Below are positions 22,586-33,233 of a stretch of DNA of 64,000 bases, piece by piece; position 1 is the first letter of the stretch, and every line of letters starts with the position of its first letter. The notes under the pieces are model-generated. The model was given only the letters and a program-made list of their open reading frames with translations. It was not told the origin of the DNA and made no database searches. The translations under genes and the position numbers were made by a program. Location: the NCBI GenBank assembly GCA_030765065.1, contig CM060983.1:51396067-51460066 (forward strand), read 5' to 3'. Source of the DNA: Deroplatys truncata. Lineage: Eukaryota; Arthropoda; Insecta; Mantodea; Mantidae.

Positions 22586-23319
22586 TATGAAGCCGAAATT
22601 ATGAAGTCAATAATTTTCATAATAATCTGAGAAGGATAGTGATATAAAATAAATAATAAAATATTTAATTTCAGCCTATGTATAAAAAGGAGAAGCATTG
22701 GAAAATTGTTGACTGCTAAAAGCGATAGAAAGACCAGACGGGCACAGTTTAGCTAATTAGGGACCAGCTTCAGGTATAAAGGATAAAATAGCTGAAGCCA
22801 GTTTCTCTTGGAATTAGTGGGTGCAGTTGCACTGGCCGGGATGTGAAGGTCATTAGAGGCTTCATGACGCTAAGTTTGAGGAGAGTTTTGAGGGGAGAGA
22901 GGGGAAGTTAGTAGTTTTTCCTCTTTGTAGCGTGGTGGTGAAAATTCAGTCTGTCCTGAGCGATCGGTGAAAGCGGGACGACATTCTCGTCGAGTTGTGA
23001 ACATTGGCGGCGAACGTGCAAGAGGGTAGAACATTCAGCTGTAGTTAATAATCTTCGGTCTTGGTAAAGACACAGTAGCATCGTATGCATTTAAAAGTAA
23101 TCGGCAAACCTTAAGTTTTATTGTAAATGGTGAAAATAAAAGTGTTCCAAGAAAGTATTCGTGTTTCTCTGTACACATCCACGCATACCCAGAGATTAAG
23201 ATCTCATGCTCGAGCAGCCGTGGCAAAGTATAAAAAAACAACTAGGAGGAGAAACGCAGCAATCGTGAGGCAAAGGTAGTGCTTCATTTTTGGAGGACGT
23301 AGCGTGGTTGCGTCACATA
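22586..23319. other. Unassigned stretch
   Basis: No recognised gene. AATAAAAGTG near 23137 could be a polyadenylation signal within an old LTR, but no matching copy exists in the window. Confidence 0.3.
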
Positions 23320-23728
23320 TTTCATAATTCTTTATTTTCTAAAAAATGGCTATCACAGTTTTCATTAAAATACTATATATGAAACATATATACATAACAA
23401 ATAAAATGTATAGACGAAAACGTACTACATAAGAAATATAGATCTCATTAAAACACACAATATATTTTAAATAGTTTTTTGTGGCTTAAGGCATTTCTGA
23501 GATACTCCGTTATTAATGGTTCGAATTGTTTATTCCTTTAAAGTCCTTTAAACATTCAGTTGTTTCTCGTGTTTGCATGGAAACAGTATGGAATTTTAAG
23601 GCCAGCATATAGTGACCAGTTCTTAAACACTTCACTATCGCTGTTTTCTTTGTATCCATTACGAAATGTGTAATGTAGCTACTTTTGTAACGGTTTATTT
23701 GGATTAAAATGTAGTAGATAGAAAAGAA
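23320..23728 (-). mobile_element. Family B copy truncated by family A
   Basis: Contains AAAATGGCTATCACAG, TCCGTTATTAATGGTTCGAA, GGAATTTTAAGGCCAGCATA and TGTGTAATGTAGCTAC, in the order of other reverse B copies. It is interrupted at 23728 by copy A4. Confidence 0.75.
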
Positions 23729-24550
23729 TCTGATGTGTTACACTCACATGACTTTCTCTACTCTTGTACAAACTATTTTTACAAACGCTTATTCTCCATA
23801 TGCTTCATTTTAATCGAGTTATTAATCTTACTGATAATTTTCTTGTAGGTGCAAGGGGAATATGGTAGTATTTAAGCGATAATCAAATCTTTTAAGAACT
23901 GGTTGCTATGTGGAGTATTCCATTCTCTCTGTATGTCCAAGACATAAAAAAAATGAATAACGAATTCCCATTTGAGAAAAACTATTGGAAAACCTAAGGG
24001 AATAACAAGCAATATCTCGAAAATGGTTCATTCAAAAAAAGATGTATATGACATAAATTGTGTATTTTAACGTGATCTACATTTTTGTGTAGTGAAATTT
24101 TGTCTATCTCTTAGGGTTTACCAGTTATGCAAAAGTCGTTCACAATGAAGAAATTCCCAGAAAATTCGAGATATACAATTCATTTGCCATAAAAATATCT
24201 TAAACTTAATGTATTTTATTCAAAATCGTTAGATCCATTTTTGAAAAAAATTTAAATTTTCGAAAAATGTTCCATGTAAAGGGTAATCTTGGGTGGGGGG
24301 ATTTTCTTGAAAACCTTCGTGTCGCATCTCTGGAAGATACTGAACCTGAATACCAGGTTTGGTGTTTATCCGAATGTGTGTTTCTGAATTATGCTATTCA
24401 CAGACACACACACAGACACACACACGGACATGTTTCCAAAAATGCTTGTTTTTTTATTCAAGAGGCCTCAAAACATGCATTTCCGGTGAAATCTCGGTAT
24501 CGAATTTTTGGGTGGAATACAATACTTTCCCTACTTACTATACTATACGT
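23729..24550 (+). mobile_element. Family A element, copy A4
   Basis: 5' end TCTGATGTGTTACACTC. The 3' stem-loop is damaged: after CTTACTATACTATACG the right arm is missing and GTAAAAA follows directly, as if deletion occurred between two GTA triplets. Copy A5 follows within 6 bp in the same orientation. Confidence 0.85.
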
Positions 24551-24555
24551 AAAAA

Positions 24556-25000
24556 TGCTGATGTGTTACACTCACATGACTTTCTCTACTCTTGTACAAA
24601 CTATTTTTACAAACGCTTATTCTCCATATGCTTCATGTTAATCGAGATATCGAGATGTCAATCTTATTGCTAATTTTCTTGTAGATGCAATGGAAATTGG
24701 TAGGCTTTAAGCGATAGTCAATTGTTTTAAGAGCAGGTTGCTATGTGGCGCATTCCATTCTCTTTGCATTACCAGGACAAAACAAAAAAAATTATTAACG
24801 AATTCCCATTTGAGAAAAAGTATAAGTATTGGAAAATGTAAGGGAATAACAAGCAATATCTCGAAAATGGTTCACTCAACAAAAATGTATATGACATTAA
24901 TTGTGTATTTTAACGCGATCTACATTTTTTGTGTTGTAAAAGTTTGTCTATCTCTTATGGTTTACCAGTTATGCAAAAGTCGTTCACAGTGAAGAATACA
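24556..25000 (+). mobile_element. Family A element, copy A5, 3'-truncated, tandem with A4
   Basis: Starts TGCTGATGTGTTACACTCAC, proceeds normally to CGTTCACAGTGAAGAATAC and then leaves the family. It is head-to-tail with A4. Confidence 0.85.
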
Positions 25001-25519
25001 ATGAACAACACTTTCTGGAAACACTGTGCTAATGAAAACAGATGCCCACTATCGCAATGCAGGGGATACTTCATGTATGGGTATAAATTTGACAACGGTA
25101 GACAGGAAGATGCAATAAAGCGGACACCTGGTGTTATTCTAGTGAGAGCAGTATTGCTGCTAATAAAGCCTGAGTACAAAGTTGAACGGGTATTCAACCT
25201 GACAAACCTTCTTGCCTTTTTTTCCTCTTCCCATGCAAATGATCGCAGTCAAACTCGGCGAAGTTTGTTCGGCAACACGAAACTGTTTCATATAAACTCG
25301 GAAGAGTTTGTGCTCCTAGTCAGCGTCGTAGTTAGCCAAGTGCCAGGGCGATGAAAACAAGAACGAAACTTATATACAGTCACCTCGTGCAACTTCTGCA
25401 TTACTGGTGACGTTCAATGATGTTATAGCTACGTGTGAACAAACTACCCACTTATTTCAAGTTTTAACAAAACTCTCTGGAGAGGACAAATGTCAATTCT
25501 GCCTACAGAAAATGCGATA
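25001..25519. other. Unassigned stretch after truncated A5
   Basis: A frame continuing from A5 (24929-25354) shows no domain I recognise and part of it is family A sequence. No repeat partner for the unique part is present. Confidence 0.35.
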
Positions 25520-25854
25520 CGTTGTCTTCGCAGTAAAGTATGGGGATCGCATTCGGGAGGTTCCAGGTTCGATTCCCGTCAACCGCTCACTCTGACTTTG
25601 AGTTTTCTTGGTTTTCCCTGGTTGGTAGGTTTCTCATCTACCAATATTTCCTTTCCATCATTTACCTTTCATTCCGTTTCCTTCTTCTCTTACAGGTGTT
25701 CCTCTAAGTTTCGTAGTGTATGGCGGTGCCGGACAGATGACATGGTTTCTTGCTCAAAAGAAAAAGTACTCCCTGTGGACACCAGAGGGCTGCTTGGACG
25801 ATGGGTCGCTCATCGCCCCTTCTAGACAGCTCCAGCAGTGCGACGGATCTTCGA

Positions 25855-26717
25855 GCCTGAAATGTGTCGCAGTTCTCATGGCTCGTGTTATCTTATTTGC
25901 TTGGCGCCTGTAGTTTAATTACTTTTTAATTTGGGTCCTTTGTCCCGCGACTAGCTATTATAACTCAGTCGAGTAGGTATCTCTAAGCAGGGTGTGTAAA
26001 CGGAAAGGAGTTGTTGCTAAAAGATAACACTGATAAAATATTTTGTTTCTACACATTTATTCCCGTCACACTTAATTAATAATTCACATATTTAATCATT
26101 ATACACGCCTAACGGAAACTGTGATATTTACGAATGTAACTATAGTCGTTTAGTTGCCGCGCACCAATTACTTCCCGTACTTTACATTTTTGTAACTAAC
26201 TCTGCGACGTGCATCTCGTGAGAGATTCTTCCAAACTGTGTAACGTGTACCTCGTGAGAGATTCCTTAGGACTGTGTGACGTGCATCTCGTGAGAGATTC
26301 TTCCGAACTGTGCGAAACTTGCTTATGGCTCGAGAATATATACTTCTTCACTTCGAATTGCCTAAACACTATAATAGAGCTGTTATTGGTTACCAAATCG
26401 CGCCCACTTTAGCGTCTGTTTTGTCAGCCAATCAATACTACTAACATATATGCTCTAGGGAACATATTCCCTCCATTTCTAAAAAAAAGCACGCTACCCT
26501 GACGTCATTTGCTTCTCTCTTCTTAGTGATAAACAGCTCACCCCCTCGGTTTATTGTTACCCACTTCTATTGTCAGTTTCAGTGAGGCCGTGTAAACTTA
26601 TTTCCTAACATTACTTATGGCTAACAAACATCTAAAATCCTGTACATACAACGATATTCATTTCCACTACAATCACTTTGGCATTCACAGTATGTTATGA
26701 TATAAAATATTGCCTCA
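25855..26717 (-). mobile_element. Solo LTR-beta, copy 1
   Basis: On the minus strand it starts TGAGGCAATATTTTAT and ends CTGCGACA, with exact 4-bp duplication AATG (25851-25854, 26718-26721). It carries AATAAATGTG-like and TATA-like signals and a three-unit minisatellite. No internal retroelement sequence. Confidence 0.85.
26204..26311. repeat. 36-bp minisatellite, three units, in LTR-beta
   Basis: Three tandem 36-bp units, each containing CTCGTGAGAGATTC and ending ACTGT. The other LTR-beta copy has a related array with the same period at 59803-59874. Confidence 0.85.
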
Positions 26718-26892
26718 AATGTTAGGGACTTTCGCGCGTCCCAGTGGCCTCTCCGCCTGCGGCTTATAGCCTCCTGTGGTTCCTTCACTTCATCCCTTTC
26801 TTCCGTGTGGTGGTAGCTACAATAGATCTATGTAGGTCTCAATGCGCGAGGTGTCACCCTCCGTTGTGTAACCTATACCTACAAGATTTTAT

Positions 26893-27180
26893 TTTGGTTC
26901 CGCGGCAAGGTGGCTACGCACTAACGTGTGAGGCTCGCATTAGGGGGGTTACGGGTTCAATTCCAGGCCGGCCACTCTGACCATAGGTTTTTTCGTGGTT
27001 TGCCCCGCTCGGTAGGCAAATGCTGGGATGATACCTCTTCTACCACTAGTTTGCTGTACTCATCATTACCTTTCATCTGTTTCAGGGTTGAAGGACCAGG
27101 TAAAGCCGTTCGTTGGGATGCTAATTGTGTCTCCTTCTTGGCAGCTGTCTCAGGCTACAGGGGCAGGCAGGCAGCTCTAT
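26893..27180 (+). mobile_element. SINE family a-like copy
   Basis: Box B GGGTTCAATTCC at about 26949 is followed by GGTTTTTTCGTGGTTTGCCCC and a CTCTTCTACCACTAG block. The 3' part is shorter than in the best copy and ends where family B begins. Confidence 0.65.
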
Positions 27181-27948
27181 CATTTATTAGTAGGTATACA
27201 GGCTATTTTTAATAAAGCATATTTACCTACCTACTTCATTTTAATCGAAATAAACCTTTACAGAAATAGCTACATTACACATTTCGTCATAGATACAAAG
27301 AGAACAGCGATAGTCAAATGTTTAACAACTGGACGCTATATGCTGGCCTTAAAATTCCATACTGTTTCCATGCAATCACGAGAAACAGCTGAACAGGACT
27401 TAAAAAAATGGCTAAGTATTGAACAAGTCGAAACATTAATAACGGATATCTCGGAAGTGGCTGATGCCACAAAAAAATGTTATTTCAAATAAATTGTGTG
27501 TTTTAAAGAGATCTACAATTTTTATATAGTACGTATTCGTCTATCGCTTAACGTTTACCAGTTATGCAACATTATATAAATTCCTTCCGAATGAAAGGTG
27601 CTTCACAAGCAAATCCCAGAAAATTCAAAATACACATCTTATTTGTCATGTAAATATCTTTAATATACGGTATTTTAATCAAAATTGTTATAACCATTTT
27701 TCAGAAGATCCAAAATTACAAAAAATGCTGCATGTAAAGGGTGGATCGGTATGGGGGGATTTTCTTGAAAATCTTCGTATCACGTCTTTGGAAGGTACTG
27801 AACTTAAATGCCAAGCTTAGTATTTATCCGAGTATTTTCTAGATTCAGGGAGCCCGAAAACGTGTATTTCCAGCGAAATCTCGGTATCGAATTTTTGTGT
27901 GAAATGCAATACTTCCTATACTTACTATAAGTAAACAGTAAAGAAAGT
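27181..27948 (+). mobile_element. Family B element, good copy
   Basis: Lacks the outermost 5' end but otherwise runs through the TTAGTAGGTATACAGGCTA segment, TAGCTACATTACACATTTCG, the central region and a terminal CAGTAAAGAAAGT. It serves as the reference for the uninterrupted sequence at the insertion site of copy A13. Confidence 0.8.
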
Positions 27949-28037
27949 AAAAATGGGACTATGGGTTTAGCCTACTTTATGCTTCTTAAACCTACAGGGA
28001 AATGTGCAATGAAAGCCTATCTCGATTAGCAAAAAAA

Positions 28038-28866
28038 TCTGTGTTACACTCACATGATTTTCTCTACTCTTGTACAAAGTATTTTTACAAAGGCTTATTC
28101 TCCATATGCTTCATGTTAATCGAGATGTTAATCTTATTGCTAATTTTCTTGTACATGCAAGGGGAATATGGTAGACTTTAAACCATAGTAAAATCTTTTA
28201 AGAGCTGGTTGCTATGTTGAGTATTCCATTCTCTTTGCATGTCCAGGACATAAAAAAAGAATAACGAATTCCCGTTTGAGAAAAAGTGTAAGTATTGAAC
28301 AATTTAAGGGAATAACAAGCAATATCTCGAAAATGGTTCACTCAACAAAAAAATGTATATGACATAAATTGTGCATTTTAACACGATCTAAATTTTTTGT
28401 GTAGTGCAATTTTGTCTATCTCTTATATTTTATCAGTTATGCAAAAGTTGTTCACAATGAAGAATACTTTTGGAGACATTCTCAACAAATTCGAGATGTA
28501 CATTTCATTTGTTATGAAAATATCTTAAACATATGATATTTTAATCAAAATCGTTAGAGCCATTTTTGAGAAAATTAAAATTTTCGAACAATGTTCCGTG
28601 TAAAGGGTAATCTGGGGAGAGGGGATTTTTTGAAAACCTTCGTGTCGCATCTCTGGAAGATACTGAACCTAAATACCAAGTTTGGTGTTTATCCGACTGT
28701 TCGTTTCTGAGTTATGCTGTTCACAGACACTCACATGGACATGTTTCCAAAAATGCTTTTTTTAGATTCAGGGGTCTCAAAACATATATTTCCGTTGAAA
28801 TCTCGTTATCGAATTTTTGGGTGGAATACAATACTTCCCCTACTTACTATACGTAGTAGGGAAAGT
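28038..28866 (+). mobile_element. Family A element, copy A6
   Basis: Begins TCTGTGTTACACTCACATG after seven A's and ends GTAGTAGGGAAAGT. The central microsatellite is reduced to ACAGACACTCACATGGACA. Confidence 0.85.
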
Positions 28867-28874
28867 AAACATAG

Positions 28875-28995
28875 ACGGTCTGTTAGTCAATATGCAGCTT
28901 CCAAATCCAGGGGCCCGCGTTCGACTCCCGGCTGGAAGAATGAGAATGTTTCTTTAGCCAGGATTACTCCCAACCTTCCTAAACTCTGGAGGTAT
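28875..28995 (+). mobile_element. Possible short SINE (tRNA T-arm-like)
   Basis: Contains GCGTTCGACTCCCGGC, a good box B, but box A is unclear and no second copy is present here. Confidence 0.4.
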
Positions 28996-29520
28996 ACATG
29001 AGATTGTAAATGGGTGTGTTTAAAGTTAAAATTAATGTTTAAAGTAAAACTCGACGTAAACAAATCCAAAGATTAGCACCACAGTATACGAGTGAACATC
29101 ATTGCCGACGAGCAATTGAATACAAAGATGCAGAAAGGGCACATCTAACACGCTTCTCAATTTCTTTTTTCATTTCATCATGCACTACATACGGAGCTCT
29201 ACCAAACTGTATAAAAAGGATATCGTCACATGCATGTGAACCTGTTTAAAATGACCACAAAATTCTAGCAAGATGCAGAAAAGGCATATCTGCTGCAGTT
29301 ATGGCTTTTCTGCAAAGTAGGGGTTTAATGATCAATCTGTTGGTAACATTTCTATAGATATTCAGCTGTTTGCCGTGTTATTCGCCGTGCTTTGCTTGAA
29401 AGCTGGCAATAATGTCTTCGGAAGAAGAACGTAAAGACAAAAGAAAATAAAATAGTAATAATAACTGAGTGTTATTTACGGACGCTCTTTAACTACTGTG
29501 GTCTTTAGTGTCCTATTCTA

Positions 29521-29945
29521 CAGAGTGAGCCAAAAGACTCCAAACCGCCTGTCCGCGTCCTCGGCGCTCCTTGCCGTCTGCTGCTATCACAGAAAGGCGC
29601 GGATGAAACCATACAACATATTTAACAGTACTTTTAAAGGCTTTACTTACCAACTTTATGAAAGGAAATGCTGAAACTGGCCACCGTCGTCGTCCATACA
29701 TTTTTGGCACCTCTTTAGGAAACTATCCATCATGGAATTTTTGGGGGGAGTTTTCCAAACGATGACCGATGTTGTCTAATATTTCTTCGGTAAGAACCGA
29801 ACGCCGTCTTTTAGATTTCTTAGGCTAAACACTTCTGTGGCCTGAAATTTATTGCAAAATTTATGGATTGTTGTACGGCCTGGAACTTTTACACCTGGAA
29901 ATCTTTCTGCAAATCGTACTTTACTTGGCGAGCTGACCGAGTTAA
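29521..29945 (-). pseudogene. Internally deleted mariner transposase
   Basis: Read right to left from about 29945. An N-terminal segment KVRFAERFPGVKVPGRTTIH continues HKFCNKFQATEVF, the paired helix-turn-helix region seen in insect mariner-like transposases (FP..PVPSR.TIH...NKF pattern). It then jumps directly to MDSFLKRCQKCMDDDGGQFQ, the usual C-terminus (…C….GGHF..). The DDE/D catalytic core is missing, so no transposase activity is possible. The right arm (30183-30396, plus strand) carries an inverted second copy of the C-terminal part only. Confidence 0.75.
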
Positions 29946-30396
29946 CACATATGAATCATAAATAAATACACGTTGTGTGTATAATATAAACTTTGTTTAT
30001 CATGTTTTTATCATATTTGCGCATGCCCAGTTGAAAAACACCGCTCAACCGGTAATATTGTTCCCTCCGGGGTAACTTAAAACATAAAGTGTACAAGACA
30101 AACCCAACACCCTGGAAGAATTAAAACAAAATATCCGCCAGGTAATTTCTCAACGTGAACTACGGCGAGAGATGGATAGTTTCCTAAAGAGGTGTCAAAA
30201 ATGTATGGACAACGAGGGTGGTCAGTTTCAACATTTCCTTTCGTAAAGTTGGCAAGTAAAGCCTTTAAAAGTAGTTTTAAAAATGTTGTATGGTTTCATC
30301 CGCGCCTTCTTATGATAGCGGCAGACGGCAACGAGCGCCAGGACAAGGACAGGAAAAACACCGCGCAGGCGGTTCGGAGTCTTTTGGCTCATTCTG
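29521..30396. mobile_element. Tc1/mariner-derived foldback with ~210-bp inverted repeats
   Basis: TSD TA (29519-29520, 30397-30398). Left end CAGAGTGAGCCAAAAGACTC, right end complemented CAGAATGAGCCAAAAGACTC. The inverted repeats extend to about 29735 and from about 30183. Both arms encode the same transposase C-terminus, so the arms are two opposed copies of one transposon's 3' end. Confidence 0.85.
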
Positions 30397-31331
30397 TATT
30401 ATTGGGCGTCAAAGACCAGAATTTTGCTCAGAGACCTCTCTATCAGGGTTGATGTTCTTTTACGTGCCGTAAGTCTGCGACACGGGACCACCGGCTTTAC
30501 CTCCCTTCCGAAGGAAGACAGTCTAATGATTTTACGTCCGAAAAAATATGTCACCTTCCGTCGGGTTTGAACCCGCGACCTCGGGAACTAGAGAACATGG
30601 TAACCATTACACTACGGAGGATAACGAAGCAGTGACAATTACAGGAGAAATGATATAAAAAGAGCTAGGGTAACAGGAGAAGAATCTATAAATTGGAGAG
30701 GAAAAAAGGTAAAGGCAAGAAAAACAGGAGAAAACTGCAAGTAAGTTACAACCTAACCATTATCAATATATGATGTTGTAGCACATTTGACATATAATTC
30801 ATGAAATTATTTATTTACTGTTCCAGATGTTTCAATACAGTAACAGAGGGCCAACAAATGAAAATGTTACATACTTTTAGTGTGTTAGAGAGTAAAATTA
30901 AAAAATACATTTTTCTCCAAGGCTTAATCGACTATCATCCCATAAAAAGGACAACTACTAGAAAGCAACAGAAGGAAGCTGATCTTGGATCTCCAGAAGA
31001 TGCTGATGTTTTTAAGAGTAAGTACAGCTTCTCGTATAACATTTTGCGTTGTAACATACGAATAAGAGTGTATAAGAAAGTGAAACGGGTGTGAAGGCTA
31101 TGTAAACTCATGTAGCAGGAAAGTCACCAAATGACAAACGAGGAAAACAACCCAGTGCTAATGCTGTGCCAGGAGAAACATATGTAAAGATACATGACTT
31201 TACCCTGTCATTTGCTGCAAATAAAGCACATTAGTCAGATGGTTGTAGAAACTATTTAGATGATAGGTTGGATGTAAAAACATTGACGAACATCCTGAAA
31301 ATCATGTCAGTTAAGATTCCTTCCGTTTGTA

Positions 31332-31834
31332 CGGGGTTATTCAAAAAGAAGGAACGGATTTTAAATATTAATTTCTAATGAACTACAATAGATAGCGACA
31401 CATTTCACACATTATTAAATAGAGGAAAGTTCGAAGTTTTAAGCCCCACCTATTAGTTCCATTCAGTGCCTACAGCGGCGCTGTGTTTGTTTACGAGAAA
31501 CTGGTGACGCCACAGGAAAAGTCGTTTCGTGTGCTGCATTATGCAAAGAGTGAATCCATTGTTTTATTGCAGCGTGCATTTCGTTGTAAGTTCAACATCG
31601 AGCCGCCTCGTCATAACAAATTTGCAATTGATACAATAAATTCGTAGAAGATGGTTGCGTATGCAACCCGAAAAGCACTGGTCGTCCTCGCATAACAAAT
31701 GGTGTTCATTTTGAACACATAAAATACAATTCTGAACTTTTCTCTATTCAGTGATGTATCGCATGTGTCGCCATCTATTGTTGTTCATTAAAAATAAATA
31801 TTTAAAGTCTGTGCCTTCCTTTTTAATAACCCTG
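31332..31834 (+). mobile_element. Internally deleted mariner with N-terminal transposase remnant
   Basis: TSD TA (31330-31331, 31835-31836). Ends CGGGGTTATTCAAAAAGAAG and, complemented, CAGGGTTATTAAAAAGGAAG. The plus strand at about 31504-31650 encodes EKSFRVLHYAKSESIVLLQR and RAFRCKFNIEPPRHN, the helix-turn-helix start of insect mariner-type transposases. The catalytic core is deleted, giving a 503-bp element. Confidence 0.85.
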
Positions 31835-32399
31835 TACTTCAAGGAAATTTTTAATTACTCTTTTGAAAGGCCCCAGTAGATCTATGTGTTACATGCCAAG
31901 ATCTGAGTGTTAAACTTAAAGAGGTCTCTTAATGACAATGCAAAGACTACTAGTACACAAACAAAGGACTAGAAAGTTTTACAAGAAACTAGAATCAGTA
32001 AAAGAGAGCTTTCAAACTGAGGAATATGCAAAACACACCATGACATTGAGCTTTTATTTCATGCAGAATCTGCCATTACCCCACATTCCAGTACAATATG
32101 TTTTCTTTTTGAAGACAGTATGGATTTTTACATTCTGCAAGCATAATATTCGATCTAACAAGTCAGATCTGTTTGCTTACCATGAAGGGGTGGCAAAGAA
32201 GACGCCGGATGTAAAATATCTTATATTGTTCAGTGATGGGTGCTCTGGTCAAAACAAGAATCACATCCTTGTGCAATTACTTCTTAATATGGTAGAAAAT
32301 GGAATGTTTGAAACGGTTACACACTACTTTCCTATTGGCGGCCACTCATTTTTGCCGAGCGATAGAGATCTTGTCTCTATTAAACGCTTGGTGAAAAAA

Positions 32400-33233
32400 T
32401 CTGATGTGTTACACTCACATGGCTTTCTCTACTCTTGTGCAAACTATTTTTACAAACCCTTATTATCCATATGCTTCACATTAATCCATATGTTAATCTT
32501 ATTGCTAATGTTCTTGTAGATGCATGGGGAATATGGTAGTATTTAGGCGATAGTCAAATAAGAGCTGGATGCTATGTAGCGCATTCCATTCTCTTTGTAT
32601 GTCCAGGACATAAAAAAATGAATAACGAATTCCCGTTTGAGAAAAAGTATTGCAAAATTTAAGGGAATTACAAGTAATATCTCGAAAATGGTTCACTCAA
32701 CAAAAAAAAGTATATGACATAAATTGTGTATTTTAACGCGATCTACATTGTTTGTGTAGTAAAATTTTGTCTATCTCTTATGGTTTACCAGTTATGCAAA
32801 AGTCGTTCACAATGAAGAATACTTTTGGAGACATTCCCAGAAAATTCGAGATATACATTTTATTTGTCATGAAAATATCTTAAACATATGATATTTTAAT
32901 CAAAATGGTTAGAGCCATTTTTGAGAAAATTAAAATTTTCGAAAAATGTTCCATGTAAAGGGCAATCTGGGGTGGGGGGATTTTCTTGAAAACCTACGTG
33001 TCGCATCTCTGGAAGATAGTGAACCTTAATACCAAGTTTGGTGTTTGTGCGACTTTCGTTTCTGAGTTATGCTGTTCACAGACACACACAATAACACACA
33101 CACGGACATGTTTCCAAAAATGCTTTTTTTGATTCAGGGGATCTCAAAACATATATTTCCGGTGAAATCTCGGTATCGAATTTTTGGATGGAATTCAATA
33201 CTTCCCCTACTTACTAGACGTAGTAGAGAAATT
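32400..33233 (+). mobile_element. Family A element, copy A7
   Basis: Begins TCTGATGTGTTACACTCACA after six A's and ends GTAGTAGAGAAATT. It is inserted in the transposase-like pseudogene, whose reading resumes just after it. Confidence 0.9.

Larger units (their letters stand above)
25520..26870 (+). mobile_element. SINE family a copy split by solo LTR-beta
   Basis: Box B GGTTCGATTCCC at about 25567, then GAGTTTTCTTGGTTTTCCC and GTGCCGGACAGATGAC up to the duplicated AATG. After the LTR the SINE resumes with GGTTCCTTCACTTCATCCC and CAATGCGCGAGGTGTC, which aligns with the 3' part of the intact copy at 17763-18252. Box A is poorly preserved. Confidence 0.75.
29470..30622 (-). mobile_element. SINE family c copy split by a mariner foldback
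   Basis: The left block 29470-29520 (GGACGCTCTTTAACTAC ... GTCCTATTCTA) and the right block 30397-30622 (TTGGGCGTCAAAGACC ... GGGTTTGAACCCGCGACC ... AACCATTACACTACGGAG) together form one SINE. The split is at TA, which is duplicated around the intruding element. Confidence 0.8.

Noticed and set aside
24267-24641. Open frames beginning MFHVKGNLGWGDFLENL or similar, found in many places
   Set aside because: They recur only because family A DNA is repeated. The same DNA is open in other frames, crosses the CA microsatellite and differs among copies by frameshifts, so no protein is implied.
24929-25354. 141-codon frame after copy A5
   Set aside because: Its first part is family A sequence and the rest shows no domain or codon pattern that supports a gene.
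26204-26311. CRISPR-like array (regular 36-bp period)
   Set aside because: The units are contiguous without spacers and lie inside an LTR in an evidently eukaryotic, TE-rich sequence.
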